Shown here: positions 8,649 to 16,756 of the stretch, in pieces
Layout: each line of letters opens with the position of its first letter
Numbering within the stretch: the stretch's first letter is position 1
DNA from: AC-32 sp035624425
GTDB taxonomy: Bacteria > Actinomycetota > Thermoleophilia > Gaiellales > Gaiellaceae
Direction: 5' to 3'
Assembly: GCA_035624425.1 (NCBI GenBank)
Contig: DASPRN010000129.1
Span: forward strand, 1 to 22,882
Length of the DNA stretch: 22,882 nucleotides
Notes under the pieces: model-generated
The model's database searches: none
What the model was told of the DNA's origin: nothing
Seen by the model: only the letters and a program-made list of their open reading frames with translations
Made by a program: the position numbers and the translations under genes

Positions 8649-11600
8649 GCACCTTCGTCAGTCATTTACCGGTGACGGCGAGACGAGGCGGCGCGGTGCT
8701 CAGGCTCGCGCGGAAGCGGCTCCGGCGAGGCGGCGGCCGCTACCTGCTCGTCGTGCTTGGCATCGCCGTGGCCGCGGCCGTTCTCGCCGGGGTGGACGGC
8801 GCCGGCCTCGCCGCGGGCGACCGCAGCCTCGGCCGTGCGGTCCTCGCGATCGACCAGGCAGACCGAGGCGTCCGGGTCGACTGGAGCGGGATCCCGTCGC
8901 AGGGAGCGCCGTCCTTGGGGGCTCTCGACTCCGAAGCGCAACGGGCCCTCGCACGGCTCCCGGGCGGGCGGCGCGCCCGTGTGCTGTTCTTCCGCGAGAG
9001 CGAGATCGGCGGCGCGCTGACCGACCTCGCCGCGATCGACAACGTCGGCCGCTGGGCCCGCGTCCGCAGCGGGCGGCTTCCGCGGCCCTGCACGCCCGCG
9101 CGCTGCGAGGTCCTCCAGCTTGCCGGCGCGGGGCCGCTGCCGCACCTTCCCGGCCTCCACATTGTCCGCGTCGGGCGCGGCTCGGTCACGTCGCGGTTTC
9201 CGTTCGGCCCGCTGCTCTCGAGCTCGAGCCAGCGGTCGATCCTGACGAGCTCCGCCCGTTACCACCAGCCGGCCCAACCCCCGTTCCTGCTGGCCGACGG
9301 CGTCGCGGGGCTCGCTTCGACGCGGCTGCTGGCGGACTTCCAGCGCACCTACAGCTGGCTGCTGCCGCTCACCGAGTCGAGCGTTCATCCCTGGACTGCG
9401 GATGCCTTCGCGGCGCAGACCGCGCAGGCCCAGTCGGACCTGGATGCGCACGGCCAGGGGTTCCTGCTGACGGCGCCCGCCGAGCAGGTCACGCAGGCGG
9501 CCGCCACCGCGCGGGCTGGGCAGCGACGGCTGCTCCTGCTCGGCGGGGCCGGCGCGGCGCTGCTGCTCGGCTTCGTCGTCCTCGCGGCGGCGGCCGGGCG
9601 GCGGGAGGCCCAGGCGAGCGCTCGCCGGCTGAGCTGGCTGGGCGGCGGCAGGTGGCAGCTCCTCCTGCTCGACGGGACGGAGGCGGCGGCGATCGCCGTG
9701 CTCGGAGTCGTTCTCGGCTGGGCAGCCGGGACCGCCCTCGCCGCAGGCGCCGCGCACCGGCTCGGGGACGCAGCCGGCGCGGTGCTCGACCACTCGGCGC
9801 TCTCGGGCGGGGCTGCCGGTCTAGCGGCCCTGCTGGCGGCCGGAGCCGCGCTCGTGCTCGTTCTCACCCGCCGCAGCCCGGATCTCGCCTTCGGCGGCGT
9901 GTCCCTCACGGTCGTCGACGCGCTCGCGCTCGGAGCGCTGGCCGCGATCGTCCTCGGTGCGCTCCGCGGCGAGGCCGACGCCTCGGCGCTCGCGCGAGGC
10001 GGCGGAACCGGCGTCTTCCTGCTCCTCCTGCCCGGCCTGGTCGTCTTCGTGGCCGCGGTCGCCGCGGCACGGCTCCTCTACCCCACGTTGCGCCTGCTCG
10101 AGCGGCTCGCACGCCGGGCCTCGCTGCCGGTTCGGCTGGCCGCGACCTCTCTCGCCAGAAGCCCGGGACGCGCGGCGATCGTCGTCTCGTTTCTCGTCGC
10201 GAGCTTCGCGCTGGCGCTGTTCGCATCCGCGTACCGCTCGACGCTCGCGCAAGGACAGGCCGACGAGGCTGCCTACGCCGTCCCGCGCGACGCGATCGCG
10301 CGCGAGAGCCTCGACAATCTCGTGCCGGTCTCGGCGGCCGCGGCGGCGAGCGCGTACCGGCGGCTCGGCGACGCGGCCCCCGTCCTGCGGCAGAGCGGCG
10401 ACGTCTCGGGCCTGACGACCTCGCAGGGATTCACGCTCCTCGGGATCCCGCCCGCGATCCTTCCCGGGCTGGAAGGCTGGCGCGGCGATTTCTCGGCGCT
10501 CTCGCGGACGGAGCTGGCGCGGCGCATCGCTGCCGGGCCGAGCGCGATGCGCGGGGTCAGGCTCCCTACGGGAGCGCGGACGCTCGAGCTCCCCGCCACC
10601 GTGAACGGGACTCCGCTCGACCTGAAGGCGACGGTGATGAGCGCCCGCGGGCTCTTCACGACGCTCGACCTCGGCACTGTCCGGGGGAACACGACTCTCC
10701 GAGCCCCGCTCCCGCCTGCACTGCGCGGCGGCCTTCTCGTACGGCTCTCGTTCCTGCGCGCGGGAGGGCTGCCGATCGGGACGAACGCCGGGCTCGGCGC
10801 GCAGCCGAGAACCGAGGGCACGCTGCGCCTCGGCGCCCTCCGCGCGGGCGGGCAGACGCTCACGACGGACTACGCCGAGTGGACGGGCGGCGAGGGAGTC
10901 CGGGCCACGGGGTCGACCGTCCGCTACCTGTTGACGCCGGACTCCGGGATCGCGATCGGCGTCTTCCGCCCGCGCCAGCCGACGGACGGGCGAGCGCTCC
11001 CGGCGGTCGTCTCGCCCGCGCTCGCCGCTGCGGCGGGTCGCCACGGCCTGCTCCCGGCGATGGTCGAGGGCGAGCCGCTGCTCCTGCGCGTCACCGGCGT
11101 CGCCTCGCGCTTTCCGACCGTGCAGGGCGACGTCGTGGTCACGGACCGGACGGCCGTCTCGACCGCGCTGAACACGGCCGCACCGGGAACCGGCGTGACC
11201 GACGAGATGTGGATCGACGCGCGGCCCGGGAGCTCCCCGCAGGCCCTCGCGCGCGCGTTGCGGCGGCCGCCGTTCACGAGCCTCGACGTGAGCACCCGGC
11301 GCGACACGCTCTCGCGGCTGCGCACCGACCCGCTCGGCCGCGGGGCGGTGCTCGTCCTCGGCTCGGCCGCGCTGGCGGCCCTGGCGCTGGCCCTCGCCGG
11401 CGTCCTGCTGGCGCTCGTCTTCGACCTTCGCGACGAGCGCGGCGAGTTGTTCGACCTGGAGTCCCAGGGCGCCGAGCCGCGCGCGCTTCTGCGCCACCTG
11501 CGCCTGCGCTTCCTGATCTCCATCTGCTTCGGGGTCGCGGGCGGGCTCGCAGCCGGGACGATCCTGGGCGCGCTGACGGTCGGGTTGATCCGACTCACGG

Positions 11601-11740
11601 CGGGCGCGGGAGACCCCCTGCCGCCGCTACGCCTCGCGGTCGACTGGCCACTCGTGGCGATCGCGCTGGCCGCGTTCCTCGCCGCGGCGCTGCTGCCCGC
11701 GTTCGCGCTGACCCGGGCCAGGTTCCGGGAGGCGTCGTGA
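8636..11740 (+). CDS. FtsX-type ABC transporter permease, about ten membrane helices
   Basis: Membrane subunit of a MacB/LolCDE-like ABC system, 1034 residues. It has TM1 at about 36-58, an extracytoplasmic domain to about 295, and helices near 298-320, 343-371, 388-410, 423-443, 458-480 and 512-532. A second large extracytoplasmic domain (about 535-900) follows, with a closing FtsX block near 903-930, 960-990 and 1003-1024. This duplicated FtsX layout is typical of single-chain permeases that act with a separate ATPase to move or release envelope substrates. The next gene is that ATPase, overlapping by four bases (GTGA). The start is uncertain: ATG 8636 has no Shine-Dalgarno, and GTG 8672 or 8696 would remove only the N-terminal tail. 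The divergent CGNR gene is the likely regulator. The substrate is unknown. Confidence 0.88.
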   Translation: MPGLGTFVSHLPVTARRGGAVLRLARKRLRRGGGRYLLVVLGIAVAAAVLAGVDGAGLAAGDRSLGRAVLAIDQADRGVRVDWSGIPSQGAPSLGALDSEAQRALARLPGGRRARVLFFRESEIGGALTDLAAIDNVGRWARVRSGRLPRPCTPARCEVLQLAGAGPLPHLPGLHIVRVGRGSVTSRFPFGPLLSSSSQRSILTSSARYHQPAQPPFLLADGVAGLASTRLLADFQRTYSWLLPLTESSVHPWTADAFAAQTAQAQSDLDAHGQGFLLTAPAEQVTQAAATARAGQRRLLLLGGAGAALLLGFVVLAAAAGRREAQASARRLSWLGGGRWQLLLLDGTEAAAIAVLGVVLGWAAGTALAAGAAHRLGDAAGAVLDHSALSGGAAGLAALLAAGAALVLVLTRRSPDLAFGGVSLTVVDALALGALAAIVLGALRGEADASALARGGGTGVFLLLLPGLVVFVAAVAAARLLYPTLRLLERLARRASLPVRLAATSLARSPGRAAIVVSFLVASFALALFASAYRSTLAQGQADEAAYAVPRDAIARESLDNLVPVSAAAAASAYRRLGDAAPVLRQSGDVSGLTTSQGFTLLGIPPAILPGLEGWRGDFSALSRTELARRIAAGPSAMRGVRLPTGARTLELPATVNGTPLDLKATVMSARGLFTTLDLGTVRGNTTLRAPLPPALRGGLLVRLSFLRAGGLPIGTNAGLGAQPRTEGTLRLGALRAGGQTLTTDYAEWTGGEGVRATGSTVRYLLTPDSGIAIGVFRPRQPTDGRALPAVVSPALAAAAGRHGLLPAMVEGEPLLLRVTGVASRFPTVQGDVVVTDRTAVSTALNTAAPGTGVTDEMWIDARPGSSPQALARALRRPPFTSLDVSTRRDTLSRLRTDPLGRGAVLVLGSAALAALALALAGVLLALVFDLRDERGELFDLESQGAEPRALLRHLRLRFLISICFGVAGGLAAGTILGALTVGLIRLTAGAGDPLPPLRLAVDWPLVAIALAAFLAAALLPAFALTRARFREAS

Positions 11741-13260
11741 GAGCGGTCGAGATCCGCGACCTCTTCCGGGTCTACTCGACCCCGGAGGGCGACGCCGCCG
11801 CGCTGCAGGGCCTGACGCTCGACGTCGACGAGCGCGAGCTGGTCGTCGTGCTCGGGCCGAGCGGCTCCGGCAAGACGACGCTGCTGCGGACCGTCTCCGC
11901 GCAGGAACGGCCGTCCGCCGGGGTGGTGCGCGTCTTCGGGCGGGACGCGGCGCGGTTCTCGGGGCGCGAGCGCTCGCGGATCCTCGGCTATGTGGACCAG
12001 CACTACGAGCGGGCGCTCGCCCCCGAGCTGACGGTGCGCGAGCTGGTTGCGCTGCCGCTCGAGCTGCGGGGCGCGCGGCGGCGGGACGCCGTGGCGCGGG
12101 CGGATGCGCTGCTCGAACGGGTCGGCCTCGCGGAGAAGCGAGCGGCGCGGCCGGGCGAGCTCTCCGGTGGCGAGCAGCAGCGCGTCGCCCTCTGCGCCGG
12201 CGTGGCGCACGAGCCGCAGCTCCTGCTCGCAGACGAGCCGACCGGCGAGCTCGACGGCGCCAGCGCCGCGCGCGTCTACGAGCTGATCGGCGAGCTGGCC
12301 CGCGAGCACCGCTGCTCGGCGCTGATCGTCAGCCACGACCAGGCGTCCACCGAGATCGCCGACCGCGTCGTCCACATCCGGGACGGGCGCCTCGCCGCCG
12401 AGAGCGGCCCCTCGGGGAACGGCGCCTCGATCGTCGTCGGCCGCGGCGGCTGGCTGCACCTGCCCGAGAAGCTGCTGCTGCAGGCCGGGATCGGCTCGCA
12501 CGCGGTCGCGGCGGTCGAGAAGGGGCGCGTGGTCGTCGCGCCGGCCGGCGGCAAGGTCGTCCCTGCTCCCGTCGAGCGGCGCGTCGACGGCGGCCGGGCC
12601 CCGGTCGCAGCCGGCACCGTCGCCGAGCTCGGCTCGCTCTCGAAGCGCTTCGGACGGTCGCTGGTGCTCGACGGGCTGGACGCGAGCTTTGCGGCCGACC
12701 GCCTCGCGGCGGTGACCGGCCCGTCCGGCTCGGGGAAGACGACCCTGCTGAACCTGATGGCCGGGCTGGAACCGCCGAGCGCCGGCAAGGTCATGGTCCT
12801 CGGGCACGAGCTGACGAGCCTCGACCGGGCAGCGCGCGCCCGCCTCCGCGCCGCGTCGATCGGGTTCGTGAGCCAGCAGTCTGGCCTGGTGCCGTTCCTC
12901 GGCGCTCAGGAGAACGTCGAGCTCGGCCTGGCCCTGCGCGGCCGGGCGCCGAACGAGCGGCCAGGGCTCGCGCTCGAGGCCCTGAAGGCCGTCGGGCTCG
13001 AGCACCGAGCCGGACAGCGGGTCTCGCGGCTCTCGAGCGGCGAGCAGGCGCGCGTCGCGCTCGCCCGCGCGGTGGCGGCGCGTCCGGCCCTGCTCCTCGC
13101 CGACGAGCCGACCTCCCGGCTCGACGAGGCCAACGCCCTCGAGGTCGCGCTCCTGCTCGCCCGCCTCGCCCACGAGCTCGGGATCGCCGTCGTCTGCGCG
13201 ACCCATGACCGCCGCGTGATCGACCAGGCCGACGACGAGCTGGCGCTTTCCCACTCCTAG
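11737..13260 (+). CDS. Double ABC ATPase with AbrB-like linker
   Basis: Single 507-residue chain with two complete nucleotide-binding domains that should power the upstream permease. NBD1 (about 1-224): Walker A GPSGSGKT (40-47), Q-loop near VDQ88, signature LSGGEQQR (142-149), Walker B LLLADEP, H-loop His200. NBD2 (about 295-505): Walker A GPSGSGKT (328-335), Q-loop VSQ380, signature LSSGEQAR (432-439), Walker B LLLADEP, H-loop His490. All catalytic elements appear intact in both halves. Between them, residues 233-271 (WLHLPEKLLLQAGIG, then VEKGRVVVAPAG) match the swapped-hairpin pattern of AbrB/MazE-type proteins, an unusual insert for an ABC ATPase. The GTG start overlaps the permease stop. 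In this arrangement one chain would form the NBD pair for one double permease (inference). Confidence 0.92.
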   Translation: MRAVEIRDLFRVYSTPEGDAAALQGLTLDVDERELVVVLGPSGSGKTTLLRTVSAQERPSAGVVRVFGRDAARFSGRERSRILGYVDQHYERALAPELTVRELVALPLELRGARRRDAVARADALLERVGLAEKRAARPGELSGGEQQRVALCAGVAHEPQLLLADEPTGELDGASAARVYELIGELAREHRCSALIVSHDQASTEIADRVVHIRDGRLAAESGPSGNGASIVVGRGGWLHLPEKLLLQAGIGSHAVAAVEKGRVVVAPAGGKVVPAPVERRVDGGRAPVAAGTVAELGSLSKRFGRSLVLDGLDASFAADRLAAVTGPSGSGKTTLLNLMAGLEPPSAGKVMVLGHELTSLDRAARARLRAASIGFVSQQSGLVPFLGAQENVELGLALRGRAPNERPGLALEALKAVGLEHRAGQRVSRLSSGEQARVALARAVAARPALLLADEPTSRLDEANALEVALLLARLAHELGIAVVCATHDRRVIDQADDELALSHS

Positions 13261-13280
13261 GCGTCGCTCGCGACGCCTAG
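13257..13280. terminator. Perfect hairpin at the end of the ABC operon
   Basis: CTAGGCGTCG (13257-13266), CTCG loop, CGACGCCTAG (13271-13280): a 10-bp perfect stem whose left arm includes the ATPase stop codon. There is no T-tract, as is common for terminators in high-GC actinobacteria. Confidence 0.55.
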
Positions 13281-13285
13281 CCTGA

Positions 13286-13310
13286 GGGTGCGCGGGTTTG
13301 CCGCGCACCC
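13286..13310. terminator. Second perfect hairpin between convergent genes
   Basis: GGGTGCGCGG (13286-13295), GTTTG loop, CCGCGCACCC (13301-13310), five bases after the first hairpin. It lies between the ABC operon and the convergent TetR gene and could stop transcription from both sides. It lacks a T-run on either strand. Confidence 0.55.
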
Positions 13311-13355
13311 GTCTGAAACGACCGGTCGACACCATTGTGGATAGCGACGCACGCT

Positions 13356-13958
13356 CTAGGCCTCGAGCTGCGCCAGCCCGTGCTCGAGCAGCCGGTAGGC
13401 GCGCTTCAGCTCGGAACGGAGCTCGCGCTCTGCTGCGGGGCCGTTTCGCCCGGCGAGCGCGTGGGCCCGCGCGTTCCGGAAGTGCTGCCACTGGACGGTG
13501 ACGAGCACGTTGGCCGCGACCTTCGCGTCGAGCGCATCGACCCCGAGCTCACTCTGGATGGCGCCGGCGAGCGCGTCGGTGAAGCGGGCCATGACCTCCA
13601 GCTCCTTGGCCTGGAGGGCCGGCGACTCCTCGATGATCCGCGCGAAGATCGCGAAGCCCTCACTGCAGAGCCGCCCGCACCCGGTGACCTGCAGGCGCTC
13701 AAGCGCCGCTGCGACCGACTCTCCCGGGCGGCGGTTCCGGACCGCCTCGACGAGCGCTCGCTCCCGCTCGGGAACCTCGTCGAAGAAGAGGTCCTCCTTG
13801 GTCGGGAAGTAGTTGTAAACGGTCTTTTCGGACACCTCGGCCGCCGCTGCGACTTCGGCTACGGTGACGTGATCGAAGCCGCGCTTGACGAACAGCCCCA
13901 TCGCCTTCTCGGCGATCTCCCGACGGGTTCGGAGCTTCTTTGTCTCTCTCAGGCCCAT
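13356..13958 (-). CDS. TetR-family transcription regulator
   Basis: Helix-turn-helix repressor-type protein of 200 residues. The N-terminal TetR domain is clear (about 10-60): RREIAEKAMGLFVKRGFDHV, then TVAEVAAAAEVSEKTVYNYF and PTKEDLFFDEV, with the recognition helix at VSEKTVYNYF. The remainder is the helical ligand-binding and dimerization domain, which cannot be matched to a ligand. It is divergent from the MMPL transporter with 87 bp between the starts, the standard layout of an efflux pump and its local repressor. A TACAAT lies 6 bases before the ATG, giving a probable leaderless mRNA; this -10 sits inside a CGATT/AATCG inverted repeat, consistent with autoregulation. Confidence 0.93.
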   Translation of the reverse strand: MGLRETKKLRTRREIAEKAMGLFVKRGFDHVTVAEVAAAAEVSEKTVYNYFPTKEDLFFDEVPERERALVEAVRNRRPGESVAAALERLQVTGCGRLCSEGFAIFARIIEESPALQAKELEVMARFTDALAGAIQSELGVDALDAKVAANVLVTVQWQHFRNARAHALAGRNGPAAERELRSELKRAYRLLEHGLAQLEA

Positions 13959-13962
13959 GGTC

Positions 13963-13979
13963 CGATTGTAGTCGAATCG
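13963..13979. promoter_or_regulatory. Inverted repeat over the tetR -10 element
   Basis: CGATT (13963-13967), seven-base spacer, AATCG (13975-13979). The minus-strand -10 TACAAT (13970-13965) falls inside it, 6 bases before the tetR ATG. It is a candidate operator for the TetR protein. Confidence 0.45.
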
Positions 13980-13985
13980 TTACAT

Positions 13986-14014
13986 TTGCAGAAAAATTCT
14001 AGTTGCTGTAATTT
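13986..14014 (+). promoter_or_regulatory. Promoter of the MMPL transporter gene
   Basis: TTGCAG (13986-13991), a 17-base spacer and TAATTT (14009-14014), in an AT-rich island that stands out from the surrounding DNA. An imperfect dyad, TTACA (13980-13984) and TGTAA (14007-14011), brackets the spacer and could be a second repressor site. Confidence 0.55.
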
Positions 14015-14032
14015 ATAGCCACCTCACCGGAC

Positions 14033-14040
14033 GAAAGGAG
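14033..14040 (+). promoter_or_regulatory. Ribosome binding site deciding the MMPL TTG start
   Basis: GAAAGGAG, with five bases (TCTGC) before the TTG at 14046. It supports the unusual TTG as the true start. Confidence 0.75.
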
Positions 14041-14045
14041 TCTGC

Positions 14046-16184
14046 TTGCTCGCCCGCCTCGCACACGTCGTCGCTCGTCATCGCTGGAAGGTCATCGTCG
14101 CCTGGCTCGCGCTCACCCTCTTCGGTGGGTACGCCGCCGGTCAGGTCTCGAAACGCTGGTACCAGAGCTTCTCGATCCCCGGCCGCTCGGCCTACGAGAC
14201 CAGCCAGCGCACGCTGAAGACCTTCGGCGTCGGCGTCCGCCCGCCCAACGTCGTCGTCTTCCACACGAACGGCGACGCGACGAAGAGCGGCGCGATCCGC
14301 GCGGCGACCCAGCGAGTGGCCAGGGCCAACCCGGCCGCGCTGACGAGCTCGTACTACTCGACCGGCAGCCTCGCGTTCGTCTCGCGCGACCGCCACACGA
14401 CCTTCATGGAGGTCTACCCGCCCGGCTTCGCCAAGTTCAGCACCACGAGCGGCGCGAAGGAGACGCGAAAGCTCGCTGCGGCCGGCCTGCCCGCGGGAAC
14501 GACGGTCAACGTGACCGGCCACGACCCGCTCGAAGAGGCGAGCGCCAACGGCGGCAGCGGCGGCCCGAGCGTGCTGCTCGAGGCCATGATCGGCGGCCTG
14601 GGCGCGCTGGTGATCCTCCTGTTCGTCTTCGGGACGCTGCCGGCGGTGCTGATGCCGATCGTCGTCGCCGTCGCAGCGATCCTGAACACGTTCACGCTCG
14701 TCTGGGGGCTGACCTACATCACGAACGTCTCGATCATCGTCCAGTACCTGATCGCGCTGGTCGGCCTGGGGGTCGCGATCGACTACGCGCTGCTGATGAT
14801 CTTCCGCTTCCGCGACGAGCTGCGCGAGGGCGAGGACGTCGAGACCGCGCTCGTCGAGACGATGACGCACGCGGGCCGCTCCGTGATCGTCTCCGGCACG
14901 ACGGTCGCGATCGGACTGCTGTCGCTGGTCGTCCTCCCGCTGCCGTTCATCCGCTCGATGGGGCTCGGCGGGATGCTGATCCCGCTGGTGTCCGTGCTGA
15001 CGGCGATCACGCTGCTGCCCGCCATGCTCTCGGTGCTCGGCGCGCGGATCAACAGTGTTCGCGTGATGCCTAAGCGGTTCGCCGACAGAGGCCATCCCGA
15101 GGACGGGCTCTGGGGCCGCTGGGCGCGGCTCGTGCTTCGGCACCCCTGGCGTGTGGCTGCGATCGGAACCGCGATCGTGGTCGTGCTCGCCGGGATCGGC
15201 ACGCAGCTGACACCCGGCGAGGCGCAGCTGAAGAACTTCCCGGGCACCGGCTCCGCGATCGCCGGCCGTCAGGCGCTTGCCGCCGCCGGGATCAGCCCCG
15301 GCGTGATGAAGCCGTTCAACATCCTCGTCAAGCCGGGGGGCGACCCGCAGCGGATCGCCGCGCAGTTGCGGAGCGTCGACGGCCTGGCGGGCGTGGTCGC
15401 CCCGAGCGACTGGCGCCGGAACGGCAGCTCGATCGTCGAGGCGTTCCCGGCGATCGACGGTGCGGCACCGGGGATCCAGGGGACGATCAACCGCGTGAAC
15501 ACGAGCCTGGACGGCACGCGGGCGTCGCTCGGCGGCACCCCCGCGGTCGACCGCGACTTCATCCACGCGATCTACGGGAACTTCGGCTACGTGCTCGCGT
15601 TCGTGCTGATCGTCACGCTGGTCCTCCTCGCGCGGGCCTTCCGCTCGATCGTGCTGCCGATCAAGGCGGTGATCCTCAATCTCCTCTCGCTCGCGGCGGC
15701 CTTCGGCATCGTGGTCTTCATCTTCCAGGAGGGCCACGGCTCGTCGCTCTGGAACATCAACGCCACACAGGCGATCCCGGCCTGGATCCCGCTGATGATC
15801 TTCGCGTTCCTGTACGGCCTCTCGATGGACTACGAGGTGTTCATGCTCTCGCGCATGCGCGAGGCCTACGACGAGACCCACTCGACCAACCGCGCGATCG
15901 AGCTCGGCCTGTCGCGCACCGGGAAGCTCGTCACCAGCGCCGCGCTGATCCTGTTCTTCGCGTTCCTCGTGCTCTCCTCGAGCCCTGGCTACGAGATCAA
16001 GCCGTTCGCCATCGGCCTCGCGGCCGGAATCATCTTCGACGCCACGGTGATCCGCGCGCTGCTCGTGCCGGCCCTGATGCGCCTGATGGGGCAGGCCAAC
16101 TGGTGGATGCCGGACTGGACGCGAACGGTGCTCTTCCTCCCGAAGCCCGAACGGGCGCCGGAAGCCGCCGCCGAGAACGTCTGA
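14046..16184 (+). CDS. MMPL/RND-family transporter
   Basis: Inner-membrane transporter of the MMPL branch of the RND superfamily, 712 residues, of the type that moves lipids or extrudes drugs with proton energy. TM1 is at about 14-32, a first extracytoplasmic domain runs to about 175, and a TM block covers about 178-335, including GVAIDYALLMIFRFRDE with Asp246-Tyr247. A second half mirrors this (TM near 368-386, domain to about 510, TM block to about 680) with GLSMDYEVFMLSRMRE containing Asp595-Tyr596. These Asp-Tyr pairs are the conserved proton-relay sites of MMPL proteins. The TTG start is supported by a good ribosome site. The divergent TetR gene and the dyads between them suggest repressor-controlled, substrate-inducible efflux. 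The substrate is unknown. Confidence 0.93.
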   Translation: MLARLAHVVARHRWKVIVAWLALTLFGGYAAGQVSKRWYQSFSIPGRSAYETSQRTLKTFGVGVRPPNVVVFHTNGDATKSGAIRAATQRVARANPAALTSSYYSTGSLAFVSRDRHTTFMEVYPPGFAKFSTTSGAKETRKLAAAGLPAGTTVNVTGHDPLEEASANGGSGGPSVLLEAMIGGLGALVILLFVFGTLPAVLMPIVVAVAAILNTFTLVWGLTYITNVSIIVQYLIALVGLGVAIDYALLMIFRFRDELREGEDVETALVETMTHAGRSVIVSGTTVAIGLLSLVVLPLPFIRSMGLGGMLIPLVSVLTAITLLPAMLSVLGARINSVRVMPKRFADRGHPEDGLWGRWARLVLRHPWRVAAIGTAIVVVLAGIGTQLTPGEAQLKNFPGTGSAIAGRQALAAAGISPGVMKPFNILVKPGGDPQRIAAQLRSVDGLAGVVAPSDWRRNGSSIVEAFPAIDGAAPGIQGTINRVNTSLDGTRASLGGTPAVDRDFIHAIYGNFGYVLAFVLIVTLVLLARAFRSIVLPIKAVILNLLSLAAAFGIVVFIFQEGHGSSLWNINATQAIPAWIPLMIFAFLYGLSMDYEVFMLSRMREAYDETHSTNRAIELGLSRTGKLVTSAALILFFAFLVLSSSPGYEIKPFAIGLAAGIIFDATVIRALLVPALMRLMGQANWWMPDWTRTVLFLPKPERAPEAAAENV

Positions 16185-16200
16185 CACGGTTCGTGCTCCG

Positions 16201-16263
16201 AGGCTGAGACGCCTTGCGGGTTTCCCGTAGCGGGAGCCGGGATCGCCCCCGATGCCCGGCTCC
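16201..16263 (+). promoter_or_regulatory. Structured leader / terminator-like RNA before the CBS gene
   Basis: The gap between the MMPL stop and the CBS gene folds strongly. The main hairpin pairs GGAGCCGGG (16233-16241) with CCCGGCTCC (16255-16263), and inside it ATCG (16242-16245) pairs with CGAT (16250-16253) around a CCCC loop, with one bulged G. Just upstream, CCCG (16224-16227) can pair either back with CGGG (16217-16220) or forward with CGGG (16231-16234); the latter would break into the main stem. It is either a terminator for the MMPL gene or a switchable leader for the CBS gene. It matches no riboswitch class I know. Confidence 0.45.
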
Positions 16264-16287
16264 TTCGCGTGGGCGAAAGTGAAGGGC

Positions 16288-16296
16288 AAAGGAGGT
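16288..16296 (+). promoter_or_regulatory. Strong ribosome binding site of the CBS gene
   Basis: AAAGGAGGT followed by six bases (GCAAC with the preceding spacing counted from GGAGG) to the ATG at 16302, a near-consensus site. It fixes this start rather than the in-frame GTG/ATG-type option at 16269. Confidence 0.8.
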
Positions 16297-16301
16297 GCAA
16301 C

Positions 16302-16751
16302 ATGAGCCATCGGATGCTCGAGAGCAGCCGAACGGGACCGTCGCTCACACAGGTAACGGTGGCGGAGGCCATGCACCCCGGCGTCCTCACCTGCCCGCTC
16401 GAGACACCGCTGGCGACGGTCGCGCGGATGATGGCGAGCTACCGGATCCACGCCGTCGTCGTCTTCGGTGAGGAGTCGGACGACGTCGAGGGCTCGCAGC
16501 TGTGGGGCGTCGTCTCCGATCTCGACCTCGTCAGCGCAGCGAGCGCGGGCGACCTCGAGGAGCGAACCGCTGGCGGGACCGCCATCACGCCCGTCGTGAT
16601 GGTCGCGCCGGACGACACGCTGGCACACGCCGCCCAGCTGATGAGCGAGCACGAGATCGCCCATCTCGTCGTCGCCGAGCCCGACTCGGCCCGGCCGGTG
16701 GGCGTTGTCTCGACGCTCGATCTCGCCCGGGTGCTGGCAGCAGCGGCGTAA
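16302..16751 (+). CDS. Stand-alone two-CBS-domain protein
   Basis: Small 149-residue soluble protein made almost entirely of a CBS pair, a module that binds AMP, ATP or related nucleotides. The first CBS (about 20-80) has VAEAMHPGVLTCPLETPLATV and YRIHAVVVFGEE; the second (about 88-146) has GGTAITPVVMVAPDDTLAHA, HEIAHLVVAEPD and GVVSTLDLARVLA. There is no enzyme or transport domain attached, so it should act on a partner. The ATP-grasp gene starts 5 bp after its stop, making that protein the first candidate. It has a strong ribosome site and a structured leader upstream. It is unlike the CBS-BON protein at the left end beyond the shared domain. Confidence 0.88.
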   Translation: MSHRMLESSRTGPSLTQVTVAEAMHPGVLTCPLETPLATVARMMASYRIHAVVVFGEESDDVEGSQLWGVVSDLDLVSAASAGDLEERTAGGTAITPVVMVAPDDTLAHAAQLMSEHEIAHLVVAEPDSARPVGVVSTLDLARVLAAAA

Positions 16752-16756
16752 CCGCC

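Noticed and set aside
16204..16209. CTGAGA, as in the conserved box of thiamine pyrophosphate riboswitches.
   Set aside because: The rest of the riboswitch pattern is absent, and the downstream genes have no link to thiamine.
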